Source: Nonomuraea polychroma (GTDB taxonomy: Bacteria > Actinomycetota > Actinomycetes > Streptosporangiales > Streptosporangiaceae). Taken from it: a DNA stretch of 64,000 bases. The stretch is from the NCBI RefSeq assembly GCF_004011505.1, contig NZ_SAUN01000001.1, forward strand, positions 11,311,501-11,375,500. The letters run 5' to 3'. The translations under genes and the position numbers were made by a program. Positions 55,450 through 63,290 of the stretch are shown one piece after another; position 1 is the first letter of the stretch; the number at the start of each line of letters is the position of its first letter. The notes under the pieces were generated by a model. The model saw only the letters and a list, made by a program, of their open reading frames with translations. It had not been told where the DNA came from and ran no database searches.

Positions 55450-56922
55450 TTATCTTTTACGTCGACCGTGCAAGAACGTGACAAGTCTGATCAGTCGCTC
55501 AAGTTCTGCGGGTCCTCTCGTGAACGACGTCAGGTTCATCCCCGGCATTGCGAACCGCTGCCTGGAGATCGCCTTGGGCCTGGCGAACTCGCGCAGGCCG
55601 TCGGCTCCGTGGATGCGCCCGAACCCGGAATCGCCCACGCCGCCGAACGGCAGCGCCGGGACGCCGGCGAAGGAGATGACCGAGTTGATCGCGGTCATTC
55701 CGGAACGCATCATGCGGGCCAGTTCCATCGCCCGGCGGGCGTTCTTCGAGAAAACCGTGCCACCCAGCCCGTACGCGGATGCATTGGCCAGTTGCAGGGC
55801 CTCCTGGGCGTCGCGGGTGCGGCGGACGGTGATGGTCGGCCCGAACGTCTCCTCCCGGACGGCGGGGGAGTCCTCGGGCACGTCCTCGATGATCACCGGG
55901 TCCACGTACGGCGCGCGTACGGCGCCGGGGCCGCCCGTCACGACCTTTCCGGATTTGGTGGCGTCCTCGATGTGCCGCTTGATGATGTCCACCTGCCCAG
56001 GCATGGTGATCGGCCCGTAGTCCTCGCCGGCCCGCACCTTCGCCACCCGATCGGACAATTCCCGCATGAAACTTTCATAGACCGCGTCCACCACGTAGAC
56101 GCGTTCGACGCCCACACACGTCTGTCCGGCGTTGGACATCGCGCCCCACAGGCAGGCGTCGGCGGCCCGCGCCACGTCGGCGTCGGCGTCCACGATGAAC
56201 GCGTCCTTGCCGCCGCACTCGGCCACGATCGGGGTGAGATTCTCGGCACAGGCCGCCATGACCCGCTTGGCGGTGGCGGTCGAGCCGGTGAACGCCACCT
56301 TCCGCACGCGCGGATCGCCCGCCAGCGCCGCCCCCGTCTCGCCCAGCCCGGTCACGGTCTGGAACACCGGGTGCTCGGGCACCGACTCGGCGAACAACTC
56401 CGCCAGCCGCACACCCACGCCGGGGGTCAGCTCGCTCGGCTTGAACACGACCGCGTTGCCGGCGGCCAGCGCGTACGCGATGGAGCCCATGGGGGTGAAG
56501 ACCGGGTAGTTCCACGGGCCGATCACGGCGACGACGCCGAGCGGGAGGTATTCGAGGGTGGCGGCCAGGTTGAGGCCGATCATGCCGGTGTTGACCCGGC
56601 GGCGGCCGAGCACCTTCTCCGCGTTGCGAGCCGCCCAGTCGATGTGGGTGATCGCCAGCACGATCTCCAGCGTGGCATCGCCCACCGGTTTGCCGTTCTC
56701 CTCGTGGACGAGTGCGGCGAGCTCACGCAGGTGCTGGGTGACGACGGCCTTGTAGTCGAGCAGGCGGCGCCGGCGCTCGCCATGCCCCAGCCCGGCCCAC
56801 CAGGCAGCCGCCTCGTCGGCCCGGCCGACGGCCTCGCCGACGGCGTCGGGGCCCTGCTTGGGGTGGCTGCCGACGATCGCGCCGGTCGCCGGGTTGAGTG
56901 AGTCGAACGTGAGCGTGGTCAT
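55450..56922 (-). CDS. NAD(P)-dependent aldehyde dehydrogenase
   Basis: A 490-aa enzyme oxidising an aldehyde to the acid. The cofactor site includes G-P-W-N-Y-P-V-F and F-T-G-S-T-A-T-A-K. The general base Glu235 is in V-A-E-C-G-G-K-D, and the nucleophile Cys269 is in N-A-G-Q-T-C-V-G. E-E-T-F-G-P-T is the usual late motif. Its C-terminus is somewhat longer and basic, as in membrane-associated fatty-aldehyde or succinate-semialdehyde-like members. ATG at 56922 lacks a ribosome site but has TATCGT 6 nt upstream on its strand, so it may be leaderless. Substrate not determined. Confidence 0.93.
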   Translation of the reverse strand: MTTLTFDSLNPATGAIVGSHPKQGPDAVGEAVGRADEAAAWWAGLGHGERRRRLLDYKAVVTQHLRELAALVHEENGKPVGDATLEIVLAITHIDWAARNAEKVLGRRRVNTGMIGLNLAATLEYLPLGVVAVIGPWNYPVFTPMGSIAYALAAGNAVVFKPSELTPGVGVRLAELFAESVPEHPVFQTVTGLGETGAALAGDPRVRKVAFTGSTATAKRVMAACAENLTPIVAECGGKDAFIVDADADVARAADACLWGAMSNAGQTCVGVERVYVVDAVYESFMRELSDRVAKVRAGEDYGPITMPGQVDIIKRHIEDATKSGKVVTGGPGAVRAPYVDPVIIEDVPEDSPAVREETFGPTITVRRTRDAQEALQLANASAYGLGGTVFSKNARRAMELARMMRSGMTAINSVISFAGVPALPFGGVGDSGFGRIHGADGLREFARPKAISRQRFAMPGMNLTSFTRGPAELERLIRLVTFLHGRRKR

Positions 56923-56938
56923 GGCGTCACGATAGACC

Positions 56939-56956
56939 GGTAAGGCAACGCTTACC
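56939..56956. promoter_or_regulatory. Inverted repeat in the aldehyde dehydrogenase promoter (possible TetR site)
   Basis: GGTAAG-GCAACG-CTTACC is a perfect 6-bp inverted repeat 17 bp upstream of the dehydrogenase start, covering the region before the putative -10 TATCGT. Size and position suit a TetR dimer, and a tetR gene lies downstream of the dehydrogenase. Confidence 0.5.
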
Positions 56957-56971
56957 AGCTCCGGGCCCTGG

Positions 56972-57544
56972 TCAGGCGGGCCGCCGCCACATGGTCCAGA
57001 TCGGCGGGCCGTCGGGCAGCTCGAAGCGCGAGGTGACCGCGAAGCCGTAGGTCTCGTAGAACGGCACGTTGGACTCCTTGCTGCTCTCCAAGTACGTCGG
57101 CATGCGCTCGGCGTCGGACCTGGCCAGCCCGGCCCGCAGCAGAGCGCCGCCCACGCCCGTGCCCTGCCGCTCCGGCACCGTGCCCAGCTGGGCCAGATAC
57201 CAGAACGGCTGCTCGGGCCGCCGCTTGCCGAGCTCCTCGTCCAGCAGCATCCCGTACGAGACCCGATCCCCCATGGCCGCCATGAAGCCCGCGATGGCAC
57301 CCTCCGGATAGTCGGGCTGGTGCCTGGGCGGGTCCCACAGCGCGACCCCCGCCAGCGAGCCGTCCTCATCCACGGCCACCTCGGTGATCTCGTGCGTGTA
57401 CCGGGCCAGCGTGGCGAACATCAGTGCCGCGTCCTTGCCCTCCCCGAGCAACCAGTTGATCACTGGATCGTCGTGAAACGCCCTGGCCAGCGCGTCACCG
57501 ACCGCCTCGGCCTCGCGCTCCACGTCCGCAGCCCGAATCTCCAT
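56972..57544 (-). CDS. GNAT-family N-acetyltransferase
   Basis: A 190-aa acetyl-CoA-dependent acetyltransferase. The acetyl-CoA loop is L-G-T-V-P-E-R-Q-G-T-G-V-G-G-A-L-L at about residues 119-135. The C-terminal V-P-F-Y-E-T-Y-G-F completes the fold. The N-terminal A-F-H-D-D-P-V-I-N-W-L places it with small-molecule acetyltransferases of actinomycetes. ATG at 57544 follows GGAGGTGAGG, a very strong ribosome site. It lies 49 bp upstream of the dehydrogenase. The acceptor is unknown. Confidence 0.9.
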   Translation of the reverse strand: MEIRAADVEREAEAVGDALARAFHDDPVINWLLGEGKDAALMFATLARYTHEITEVAVDEDGSLAGVALWDPPRHQPDYPEGAIAGFMAAMGDRVSYGMLLDEELGKRRPEQPFWYLAQLGTVPERQGTGVGGALLRAGLARSDAERMPTYLESSKESNVPFYETYGFAVTSRFELPDGPPIWTMWRRPA

Positions 57545-57718
57545 GGCCCCTCACCTCCTCCATCCAGGATCCACGGCACGCGGCAGGTCACGAAACCGGG
57601 TAACCGGCCAACCGAGGCTCGCGTAACGGCGAGCCACCACTGAAGGGTCAGAGGCCGTTTCCTGGAGGGCCACCAGCCGAAGTGCGGCGAGTGGCGAACC
57701 ACGGCACCGCGTAAAAGA

Positions 57719-58381
57719 TCAAAAAAGAGTGGGGTTTTCGGGTTCGATGCCGCGGAGGGCGTCGTAGTCGAGCGTGACGCAGTCGATGCCGCGGTCGAGA
57801 GCAAGCACTTTGGCCTGGGGTTTGATCTCCTGGGCGGCGAAGACCCCGCGGACGGGGGCGAGCAGCGGGTCACGGTTGAGAAGCTCGAGATACCGGGTGA
57901 GCTGCTCCACGCCGTCGATCTCCCCGCGGCGTTTGATCTCCACCGCCACGGTCGCGCCCAGCGCGTCGCGGCACAGGATGTCGACGGGCCCGATCGCCGT
58001 CATGTACTCCCGCCGGATCAGCGAATATCCCTCGCCCAGGGTCGTGATGTGCTCGGCGAGCAACTCCTGCAGGTGGGCCTCCACCCCGTCCTTGATCAGC
58101 CCGGGGTCGACGCCCAGCTCGTGGCTGGAGTCGTGGAGGATCTCGGCCATGGTCAGGACCAGCTTCTCGCCGGTCTTGCCGTGGGTGACCGTCCAGGTGT
58201 CGCCGTCCTCCTTGAGCTTGCACGGCGGGTTCATCCAGTTGAGCGGCTTGAAGGCGCGGTCGTCGGCGTGAATGCTCACGCTGCCGTCCGCCTTGATCAG
58301 GACGAGCCTCGGCGCCATCGGCAGGTGTGCCGTGAGCCGTCCTACGTAATCCACGCTGCATCGCGCGATGACCAGCCGCAT
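57719..58381 (-). CDS. nucS: Mismatch-specific endonuclease NucS
   Basis: A 220-aa archaeal-type nuclease that cuts both strands at G-T, G-G and T-T mismatches and replaces MutS-MutL repair in actinobacteria. It starts [16 protein letters not shown], as in the mycobacterial protein. The C-terminal nuclease domain keeps G-P-V-D-I-L-C-R-D, the E-I-K-R-R motif and [12 protein letters not shown] at 58381 has AAGGTGGG upstream; a frame to 58459 adds 26 unlikely residues. The C-terminus ends P-E-N-P-T-L-F, resembling a sliding-clamp-binding tail. Confidence 0.96.
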   Translation of the reverse strand: MRLVIARCSVDYVGRLTAHLPMAPRLVLIKADGSVSIHADDRAFKPLNWMNPPCKLKEDGDTWTVTHGKTGEKLVLTMAEILHDSSHELGVDPGLIKDGVEAHLQELLAEHITTLGEGYSLIRREYMTAIGPVDILCRDALGATVAVEIKRRGEIDGVEQLTRYLELLNRDPLLAPVRGVFAAQEIKPQAKVLALDRGIDCVTLDYDALRGIEPENPTLF

Positions 58382-58449
58382 GACGACCCACCTTAGCGGC
58401 TCTGGAAAACTGGACGCATGGCGTTCGAACGGTCCGCATACGGCGCGGG

Positions 58450-58740
58450 ATGAGTCCACGACGTGCCCGCCGCAGGGAGTCCTCCCGCCCTTTCGGCTTC
58501 CCGACCGGCCTGGACAAGGTGGAGGAATGGCCGGACGGCGAGTGGAAGGTCCGTATGCTCACCGGCGCCTCGTCGGCCAAGGACTACCGCTGCCCCGGCT
58601 GCGACCAGGAGATCCGCCGTGGCCAGCCACACCTCGTGGCCTGGCCCAACTGGGCGGGGGGCGACGAGGAGCGCCGCCACTGGCACTCAGCCTGCTGGCG
58701 CAAGAGACTGGACCGCGGCCCCGGAAGGAGTCGTTACTAA
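58450..58740 (+). CDS. Small putative zinc-ribbon protein next to nucS
   Basis: A 96-aa basic protein with C-P-G-C at residues 48-51 and a second cluster H-W-H-S-A-C at 77-82, which together could bind zinc in a treble-clef or HNH-like fold. A conserved actinobacterial protein of this kind is often found beside nucS and is annotated only as ATP/GTP-binding or hypothetical. It is divergent from nucS with a 68-bp gap. ATG at 58450 follows GGCGCGGG, a weak ribosome site. A role with NucS in DNA metabolism is a guess. Confidence 0.75.
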   Translation: MSPRRARRRESSRPFGFPTGLDKVEEWPDGEWKVRMLTGASSAKDYRCPGCDQEIRRGQPHLVAWPNWAGGDEERRHWHSACWRKRLDRGPGRSRY

Positions 58741-58845
58741 TAAGAAACCTGCTCAGTAGACTGCCGCCCTACTGAGGTGCCTGGTCGAGACCGTAGCGGC
58801 AGTTGGCTGCAGATTTTTCATGAGCATTGAAAGGACCCCCACGAG

Positions 58846-59550
58846 GTGGAAATTCGCGCGTCGACCGTGCTGCCGGCCCGGCGCGAGCCGATCGAGTTGC
58901 ACACAGGTGACGGCCTGACCCTGGTCGGCGAGCTGGCACTGCCGCAGGATCGGCCGCCCGTGGCGACGCTGGTGACCCTGCACCCGCTGCCCACCCACGG
59001 CGGCTTCATGGACAGCCACGTCTTCAAGAAGGCCGCCAACCGCCTGCCGGCGCTCGCCGACCTGGCGGTGTTGCGCTTCAACACGCGGGGCACGTCGTCG
59101 GAGCGCGGCACGTCGGAGGGCACGTTCGACGGGGGCCAGGGGGAGCGGTTCGACGTCTCCGCGGCCCTGGAGTACGCCGAATACCACGATCTGCCGCACG
59201 TCTGGGTGGTCGGCTGGTCGTTCGGGACCGAGCTGACGCTCAAGTGGGCCCACGACCCGCTGGTCGAGGGCGCGATCCTGCTCTCGCCGCCGCTGCACAG
59301 GGCCACCGACGACGATCTGGACGCGTGGGCGCGGTTCGGGCGGCCACTGACGGCGCTGGTGCCGGAGTTCGACGACTACCTGCGGCCGGAGGAGGCCCGC
59401 AGGCGGTTCGCGCGGGTGCCGCAGGCCGAGGTCGTCGGGGTGGACGGGGCCAAGCACCTGTGGGTGGGGGAGCCGTACGTGCGCATCGCGCTGAACGAGA
59501 TCGTCAAGCGCGTCAATCCGGAGGCGTGGCCGCTCCCGACGGAGGTATGA
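58846..59550 (+). CDS. Alpha/beta hydrolase
   Basis: A 234-aa cytoplasmic hydrolase. The nucleophile elbow G-W-S-F-G is at residues 123-127 (Ser125), a probable acid Asp lies in E-F-D-D-Y, and the His is in G-A-K-H-L-W. The oxyanion region H-P-L-P-T-H-G-G resembles dienelactone-hydrolase-like and KANL3/Tex30-type members. GTG at 58846 follows AAAGGA. The substrate is unknown. A short inverted repeat CCGCG/CGCGG after the stop may be a weak terminator. Confidence 0.88.
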   Translation: MEIRASTVLPARREPIELHTGDGLTLVGELALPQDRPPVATLVTLHPLPTHGGFMDSHVFKKAANRLPALADLAVLRFNTRGTSSERGTSEGTFDGGQGERFDVSAALEYAEYHDLPHVWVVGWSFGTELTLKWAHDPLVEGAILLSPPLHRATDDDLDAWARFGRPLTALVPEFDDYLRPEEARRRFARVPQAEVVGVDGAKHLWVGEPYVRIALNEIVKRVNPEAWPLPTEV

Positions 59551-59721
59551 CGGATATTTCCGCGTGAATCGCGGCGCTGAAGGATTCTTTGAGCAGAATG
59601 AGCAGAACTCTGGACCCGTGCCAGGGCCAGGGTGAGAATCCGATCGTCAACCGAAGATCGTGGAGACGCCGGGCGGTCCGCCGTCCCGCGCGTAACCCCA
59701 GCTCACCATGGGCGAGGACAG

Positions 59722-62700
59722 ATGCGGGTTGTGCGTGTACTGGGTGCGGCGGCGTTGGCGTTCCCGATCGTGATGATCCCCTTGTCCCCGGTCGCCGTCG
59801 CGGACACGCCACTGCCGACGACGGCGGCCTCGACCGAAAATGCTGCCTCGACGGAAGAGGCTGCCTCGACGGAAGAGGCTGCCTCGACGGAAAGGGCGGC
59901 CTCGACGGGAAAGGCGCTCTCTCCCGAGCAGGACGCGCTGGCCCTGGCCCGGCGGGACAACCGGCCCGTCGAGGTGGCGGCGCTGACGAACGAGACCCGC
60001 CAGGTCTTCGTCAAGCCCGACGGCACTTCCACCCTGGAACTACACGTCCGGCCGGTACGCGTGCGCAAGGACGGCCGCTGGGTCCCCGTCGACACCACGC
60101 TCCGCCGTCGCCCGGACGGTGCGGTCGAGCCGGTCGCCGCGGCGGTCGGGCTGACGTTCTCCGGCGGCGGCGACGCCCGGCTGGCCCGCCTGTCGCGCGG
60201 CGCCAAAGTCCTGGAGCTGGGTTGGCCGGGCACGCTGCCCGAGCCGGCGCTCAACGGTGACACCGCCACCTACCCCGAGGTGATGCCGGGCGTGGACCTC
60301 CAGGTCACCGCGGACGTGGACGGCTTCTCCCACGTCCTGGTGGTCAAGTCGCGGGCCGCCGCGGCGAACGTGACCGAGCTGACGTTCCCGCTCTCCTCCG
60401 CCGGCCTGTCGCTGAAGGCGGACAAGGCAGGCAACCTCGAGGCCGTGGACGCGAGGGGCGGCACGATCTTCGTCGCGCCCACCCCCAAGATGTGGGACTC
60501 GGAGGGCATCACCAGCCCGCAGGCGCTCAAGGAAGGTCGCTCCCCGGAGGCGCGTGAGGCCGCGATGGGCGTGGAACTCAAGGGCGGGAAGCTGAGGCTC
60601 AAGCCGGATCGCACGATGCTGGCGGACCCGAAGACGAAGTTCCCCGTCTATCTGGACCCGTACTTCTCGGCCGCCCGTGGCGCCTGGACGGCGGTCTGGA
60701 GCAACTGGCCCAACTCCAACTACCTCAACTCCAGCGACGTCGCCAGGGTGGGCCACGTCGAGTCGCAGACGAACCGCTCGTTCTTCCAGATGAACACCGG
60801 CTCGACCATCCACGGCAAGCAGATCATCAAGGGGACGCTGCGCACGTACGAGACGTGGTCGTACTCCTGCAGCGCCCGCAAGGTCGAGGCGTGGGCCACC
60901 AACACGATCAGCAAGAGCACCACCTGGAACAACCAGCCGAAGTGGGTCACCCTGCTGTCCACGGTCAACGTGGCCAAGGGCTGGGGCTCCTCCTGCCTGC
61001 CCGGCGGCGTCGAGTTCGACGTGACCCCGCAGGTCGTCAACGCCGCCGCCAACAAGTGGCCCAACATCACCGTCGGTCTGCGGGCCACCAGCGAGACCGA
61101 CGTCTACGCGTGGAAGAAGTTCAGGAACAACCCGAGCCTCGTCATCGAGTACAACTCGATTCCCGCCGCCCCGGTCGCCGCCGACGCGTGGTCCGATCCG
61201 GGCGGCGCGTGCGGCTCGGGCGACACCCGGCCGGTCATCAGCAGCACCACGCCGAAGTTGTGGGCCAGGCTGAAGGACGCCGACAACTCGGTCAAGGGCC
61301 ACTTCGAGTGGTGGTCGGCGGCCGGGGTGAAGCTGGGCGAGCACGTCACCGCCCTGGGGTCGAGCGGCACCGCGTTCTCCGCGGCCGTTCCGGCGGGTGC
61401 GTACGCCGACGGCGCGCTGATCCGCTGGCGCGTGCGCGCCCAGGACGGCAGAGCCAGCAGCGCGTGGAGCCCGTGGTGCGAGGCGACCGTGGACGCCACC
61501 GCGCCCGGCAAGGAGCCGCAGGTCACCTCGCCGCAATACGCGGAGAACACCTGGAACGACGGCGTGGGCCTGGCGGGCGCGTTCACCTTCGCCCCCAACG
61601 GCGTCACCGACGTGGCCGCCTACGTCTACGGGCTCGACGCCACGCCCGGCACGCAGGTCGCACCCGGGCCGGACGGCACGGCCACGATCCAGCTCACGCC
61701 GCGCCACGACGGCCCCAACGTCCTGTCGGTACGCAGCAAGGACCGGGCGGGCCAGCTCGGCCCGATCCGCACGTACGTGTTCAACGTCAACGCAGGCAAG
61801 GCGCCGAGCGGCCACTGGGCCCTGGACGAGGGTGGGGGCCCAGTGGCCGGCGACGCCGCGAACACCCACCCCGCCACGCTGTACGGCGCGACGTGGACGA
61901 CCGGCAAGACCGGTGCGGGACTCCAACTGGCCAACGCCTACGCCCAGACCTCCGGCCCCGTCGCCGACACCGCCCGCAACTTCACCGTCACCGCCTGGGC
62001 CCGCCTGACCGCCACCACCGGCACGGCCACCCTCGTCACCCAGGAGGGCGCCAGAACGGGGGCGTTCGCGCTGCAGTACTCCAAGCCCGACGACCGCTGG
62101 GCCCTGACCCGCACCACCGCCGACGCGGACGGCGCCACGACCGCGCGCGCCCTGTCGGCCGCCGCGCCACGGCTGAACGAGTGGACCCACCTGACCGGCG
62201 TCCACGACGCGGCCGCCGGCCAGATCTCGCTGTACGTCAACGGCCACCTGGAGTCCACGGTGGCCTTCACCCAGCCCTGGAACGCCACCGGCCCACTGAC
62301 GATCGGCCGCGGCAAGGTCAACGGAGCCGCGGCCGAGTTCTGGCCGGGCGACGTCGACGACGTGCGCGTCTACGGCCGGGCCATGTTCGCCGACGAGGTC
62401 GCCGACCTGGTCAACAGCGCCGCCACCCTGGTCGGCCACTGGAAGCTGGACGAGGAGTCCGGCTACTCCGCCGCCGACTCCTCGGGCCGGGCCACGCCTG
62501 CCGCGCTGGTGGGCGGCGCCTCGTGGACGGCCGGCTGGCTGGACGGCGCGCTCGCGCTCGACGGCGTCAACGGCGCCGCCGAGGCGGCCAAGCCCGCCGT
62601 GTCCACCGGGACCGGGTTCACCGTCGCCCTGTGGACCCAGCTCGACTACCTGCCGTCCGGTGACGCCGCCGCGGCCGCGCAGACCGGCACGCGGGCGGCC

Positions 62701-63066
62701 GGGTTCCAGCTCGGCTACGACAAGGCCGCGGGGCGGTGGGCGTTCGGGATGGCGGCCGACGACACCGACACGGCGGCACTGGTGCGGACCCGCTCGGACG
62801 CGGTCCCCAACCCGCTGGAGTGGACCCACGTGGCCGGCGTGTACGACCCGCTCGCCGGCCAGCTCCGCATCTACGTCAACGGCCGCCTGTCCACCACCAC
62901 CGTCACCAGCCATGTCAGCAAATGGAGTGCCATCGGCCCCCTGCACCTGGGCCGCACCAAGTCCGCGGGTGTCCTCACCGGCTACTGGCCGGGAGCCGTC
63001 GACGACGTCCGCACGTACGACGGCGTGCTGAGCCCCGAGCAGATCGCCCAACTAGCAGCCCAGTAA
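59722..63066 (+). CDS. Large secreted protein with DNRLRE-like and two LamG domains
   Basis: A 1114-aa exported protein. ATG at 59722, with GAGG just upstream, gives a signal peptide (R-V-V-R-V-L-G-A-A-A-L-A-F) ending near V-A-V-A-D. An (A-A-S-T-E-x)5 stretch follows. A long N-terminal region (about residues 80-310) contains Y-P-E-V-M-P-G-V-D-L. A DNRLRE-type domain (about 310-480) contains F-F-Q-M-N-T-G and T-T-W-N-N-Q-P. A fibronectin-like part leads to two LamG/concanavalin-like domains (about 700-900 and 910-1114) with W-T-H-L-T-G-V-H-D and W-T-H-V-A-G-V-Y-D. In actinomycetes this head often carries RHS/toxin ends; none is present. Carbohydrate binding at the cell surface is likely. Confidence 0.85.
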   Translation: MRVVRVLGAAALAFPIVMIPLSPVAVADTPLPTTAASTENAASTEEAASTEEAASTERAASTGKALSPEQDALALARRDNRPVEVAALTNETRQVFVKPDGTSTLELHVRPVRVRKDGRWVPVDTTLRRRPDGAVEPVAAAVGLTFSGGGDARLARLSRGAKVLELGWPGTLPEPALNGDTATYPEVMPGVDLQVTADVDGFSHVLVVKSRAAAANVTELTFPLSSAGLSLKADKAGNLEAVDARGGTIFVAPTPKMWDSEGITSPQALKEGRSPEAREAAMGVELKGGKLRLKPDRTMLADPKTKFPVYLDPYFSAARGAWTAVWSNWPNSNYLNSSDVARVGHVESQTNRSFFQMNTGSTIHGKQIIKGTLRTYETWSYSCSARKVEAWATNTISKSTTWNNQPKWVTLLSTVNVAKGWGSSCLPGGVEFDVTPQVVNAAANKWPNITVGLRATSETDVYAWKKFRNNPSLVIEYNSIPAAPVAADAWSDPGGACGSGDTRPVISSTTPKLWARLKDADNSVKGHFEWWSAAGVKLGEHVTALGSSGTAFSAAVPAGAYADGALIRWRVRAQDGRASSAWSPWCEATVDATAPGKEPQVTSPQYAENTWNDGVGLAGAFTFAPNGVTDVAAYVYGLDATPGTQVAPGPDGTATIQLTPRHDGPNVLSVRSKDRAGQLGPIRTYVFNVNAGKAPSGHWALDEGGGPVAGDAANTHPATLYGATWTTGKTGAGLQLANAYAQTSGPVADTARNFTVTAWARLTATTGTATLVTQEGARTGAFALQYSKPDDRWALTRTTADADGATTARALSAAAPRLNEWTHLTGVHDAAAGQISLYVNGHLESTVAFTQPWNATGPLTIGRGKVNGAAAEFWPGDVDDVRVYGRAMFADEVADLVNSAATLVGHWKLDEESGYSAADSSGRATPAALVGGASWTAGWLDGALALDGVNGAAEAAKPAVSTGTGFTVALWTQLDYLPSGDAAAAAQTGTRAAGFQLGYDKAAGRWAFGMAADDTDTAALVRTRSDAVPNPLEWTHVAGVYDPLAGQLRIYVNGRLSTTTVTSHVSKWSAIGPLHLGRTKSAGVLTGYWPGAVDDVRTYDGVLSPEQIAQLAAQ
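59824..59913 (+). repeat. Five 18-bp repeats encoding A-A-S-T-E-x
   Basis: The 18-bp unit GCTGCCTCGACGGAAGAG and close variants occur five times in frame just after the signal peptide of the LamG protein, forming a short Ala/Ser/Thr/Glu linker. Copy number may vary. Confidence 0.85.
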
Positions 63067-63174
63067 TTCCCGGCCAGCACCTCCACTGGGAGAGGTTCGA
63101 TGGACCTGCCGAGGGAGTTGGAGCTGCCCGAATCCCGCTGGAACCGACCGCAGCCAACCGACGAACCCGACCTT

Positions 63175-63235
63175 CTCGCTCGTGGCCCCTGTTCGGGCCC
63201 AAAATCGGGCCTCGCTCGCGGCCCCTGTTCGGGCC
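63175..63235. repeat. Two 25-bp direct repeats with hairpins after the LamG gene
   Basis: CTCGCTCGTGGCCCCTGTTC-GGGCC at 63175-63199 recurs with one change at 63211-63235, 36 bp apart. Each copy contains GGCCC-CTGTTC-GGGCC, and the spacer adds a further GGGCC, so several alternative small hairpins can form. They lie between the LamG stop and the SDR start and may end or slow transcription. Confidence 0.7.
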
Positions 63236-63245
63236 AAAGCCAGGT

Positions 63246-63251
63246 TAGAAT
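63246..63251 (+). promoter_or_regulatory. Putative -10 element of the SDR gene
   Basis: TAGAAT stands in the only AT-rich patch of the gap, 39 nt before the GTG start at 63291. No good -35 is seen at 17-18 nt, where the GC-rich direct repeat lies. Confidence 0.35.
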
Positions 63252-63290
63252 ATTGTTCGGTTCTGGTGAGGCTACTGAGGAGGCGGCGGC

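Noticed and set aside
57616-57635. GGCTCGC-N6-GCGAGCC hairpin upstream of the GNAT gene
   Set aside because: Short 7-bp stem without a T-tract, between a gene start and a gene start region; too weak to call terminator or operator.
60040-63051. 1003-codon open frame on the minus strand under the LamG gene
   Set aside because: Gly/Arg/Val/His-rich shadow of a GC-rich gene in a frame that avoids stops; no ribosome site, no domain, and the plus strand encodes clear LamG domains.
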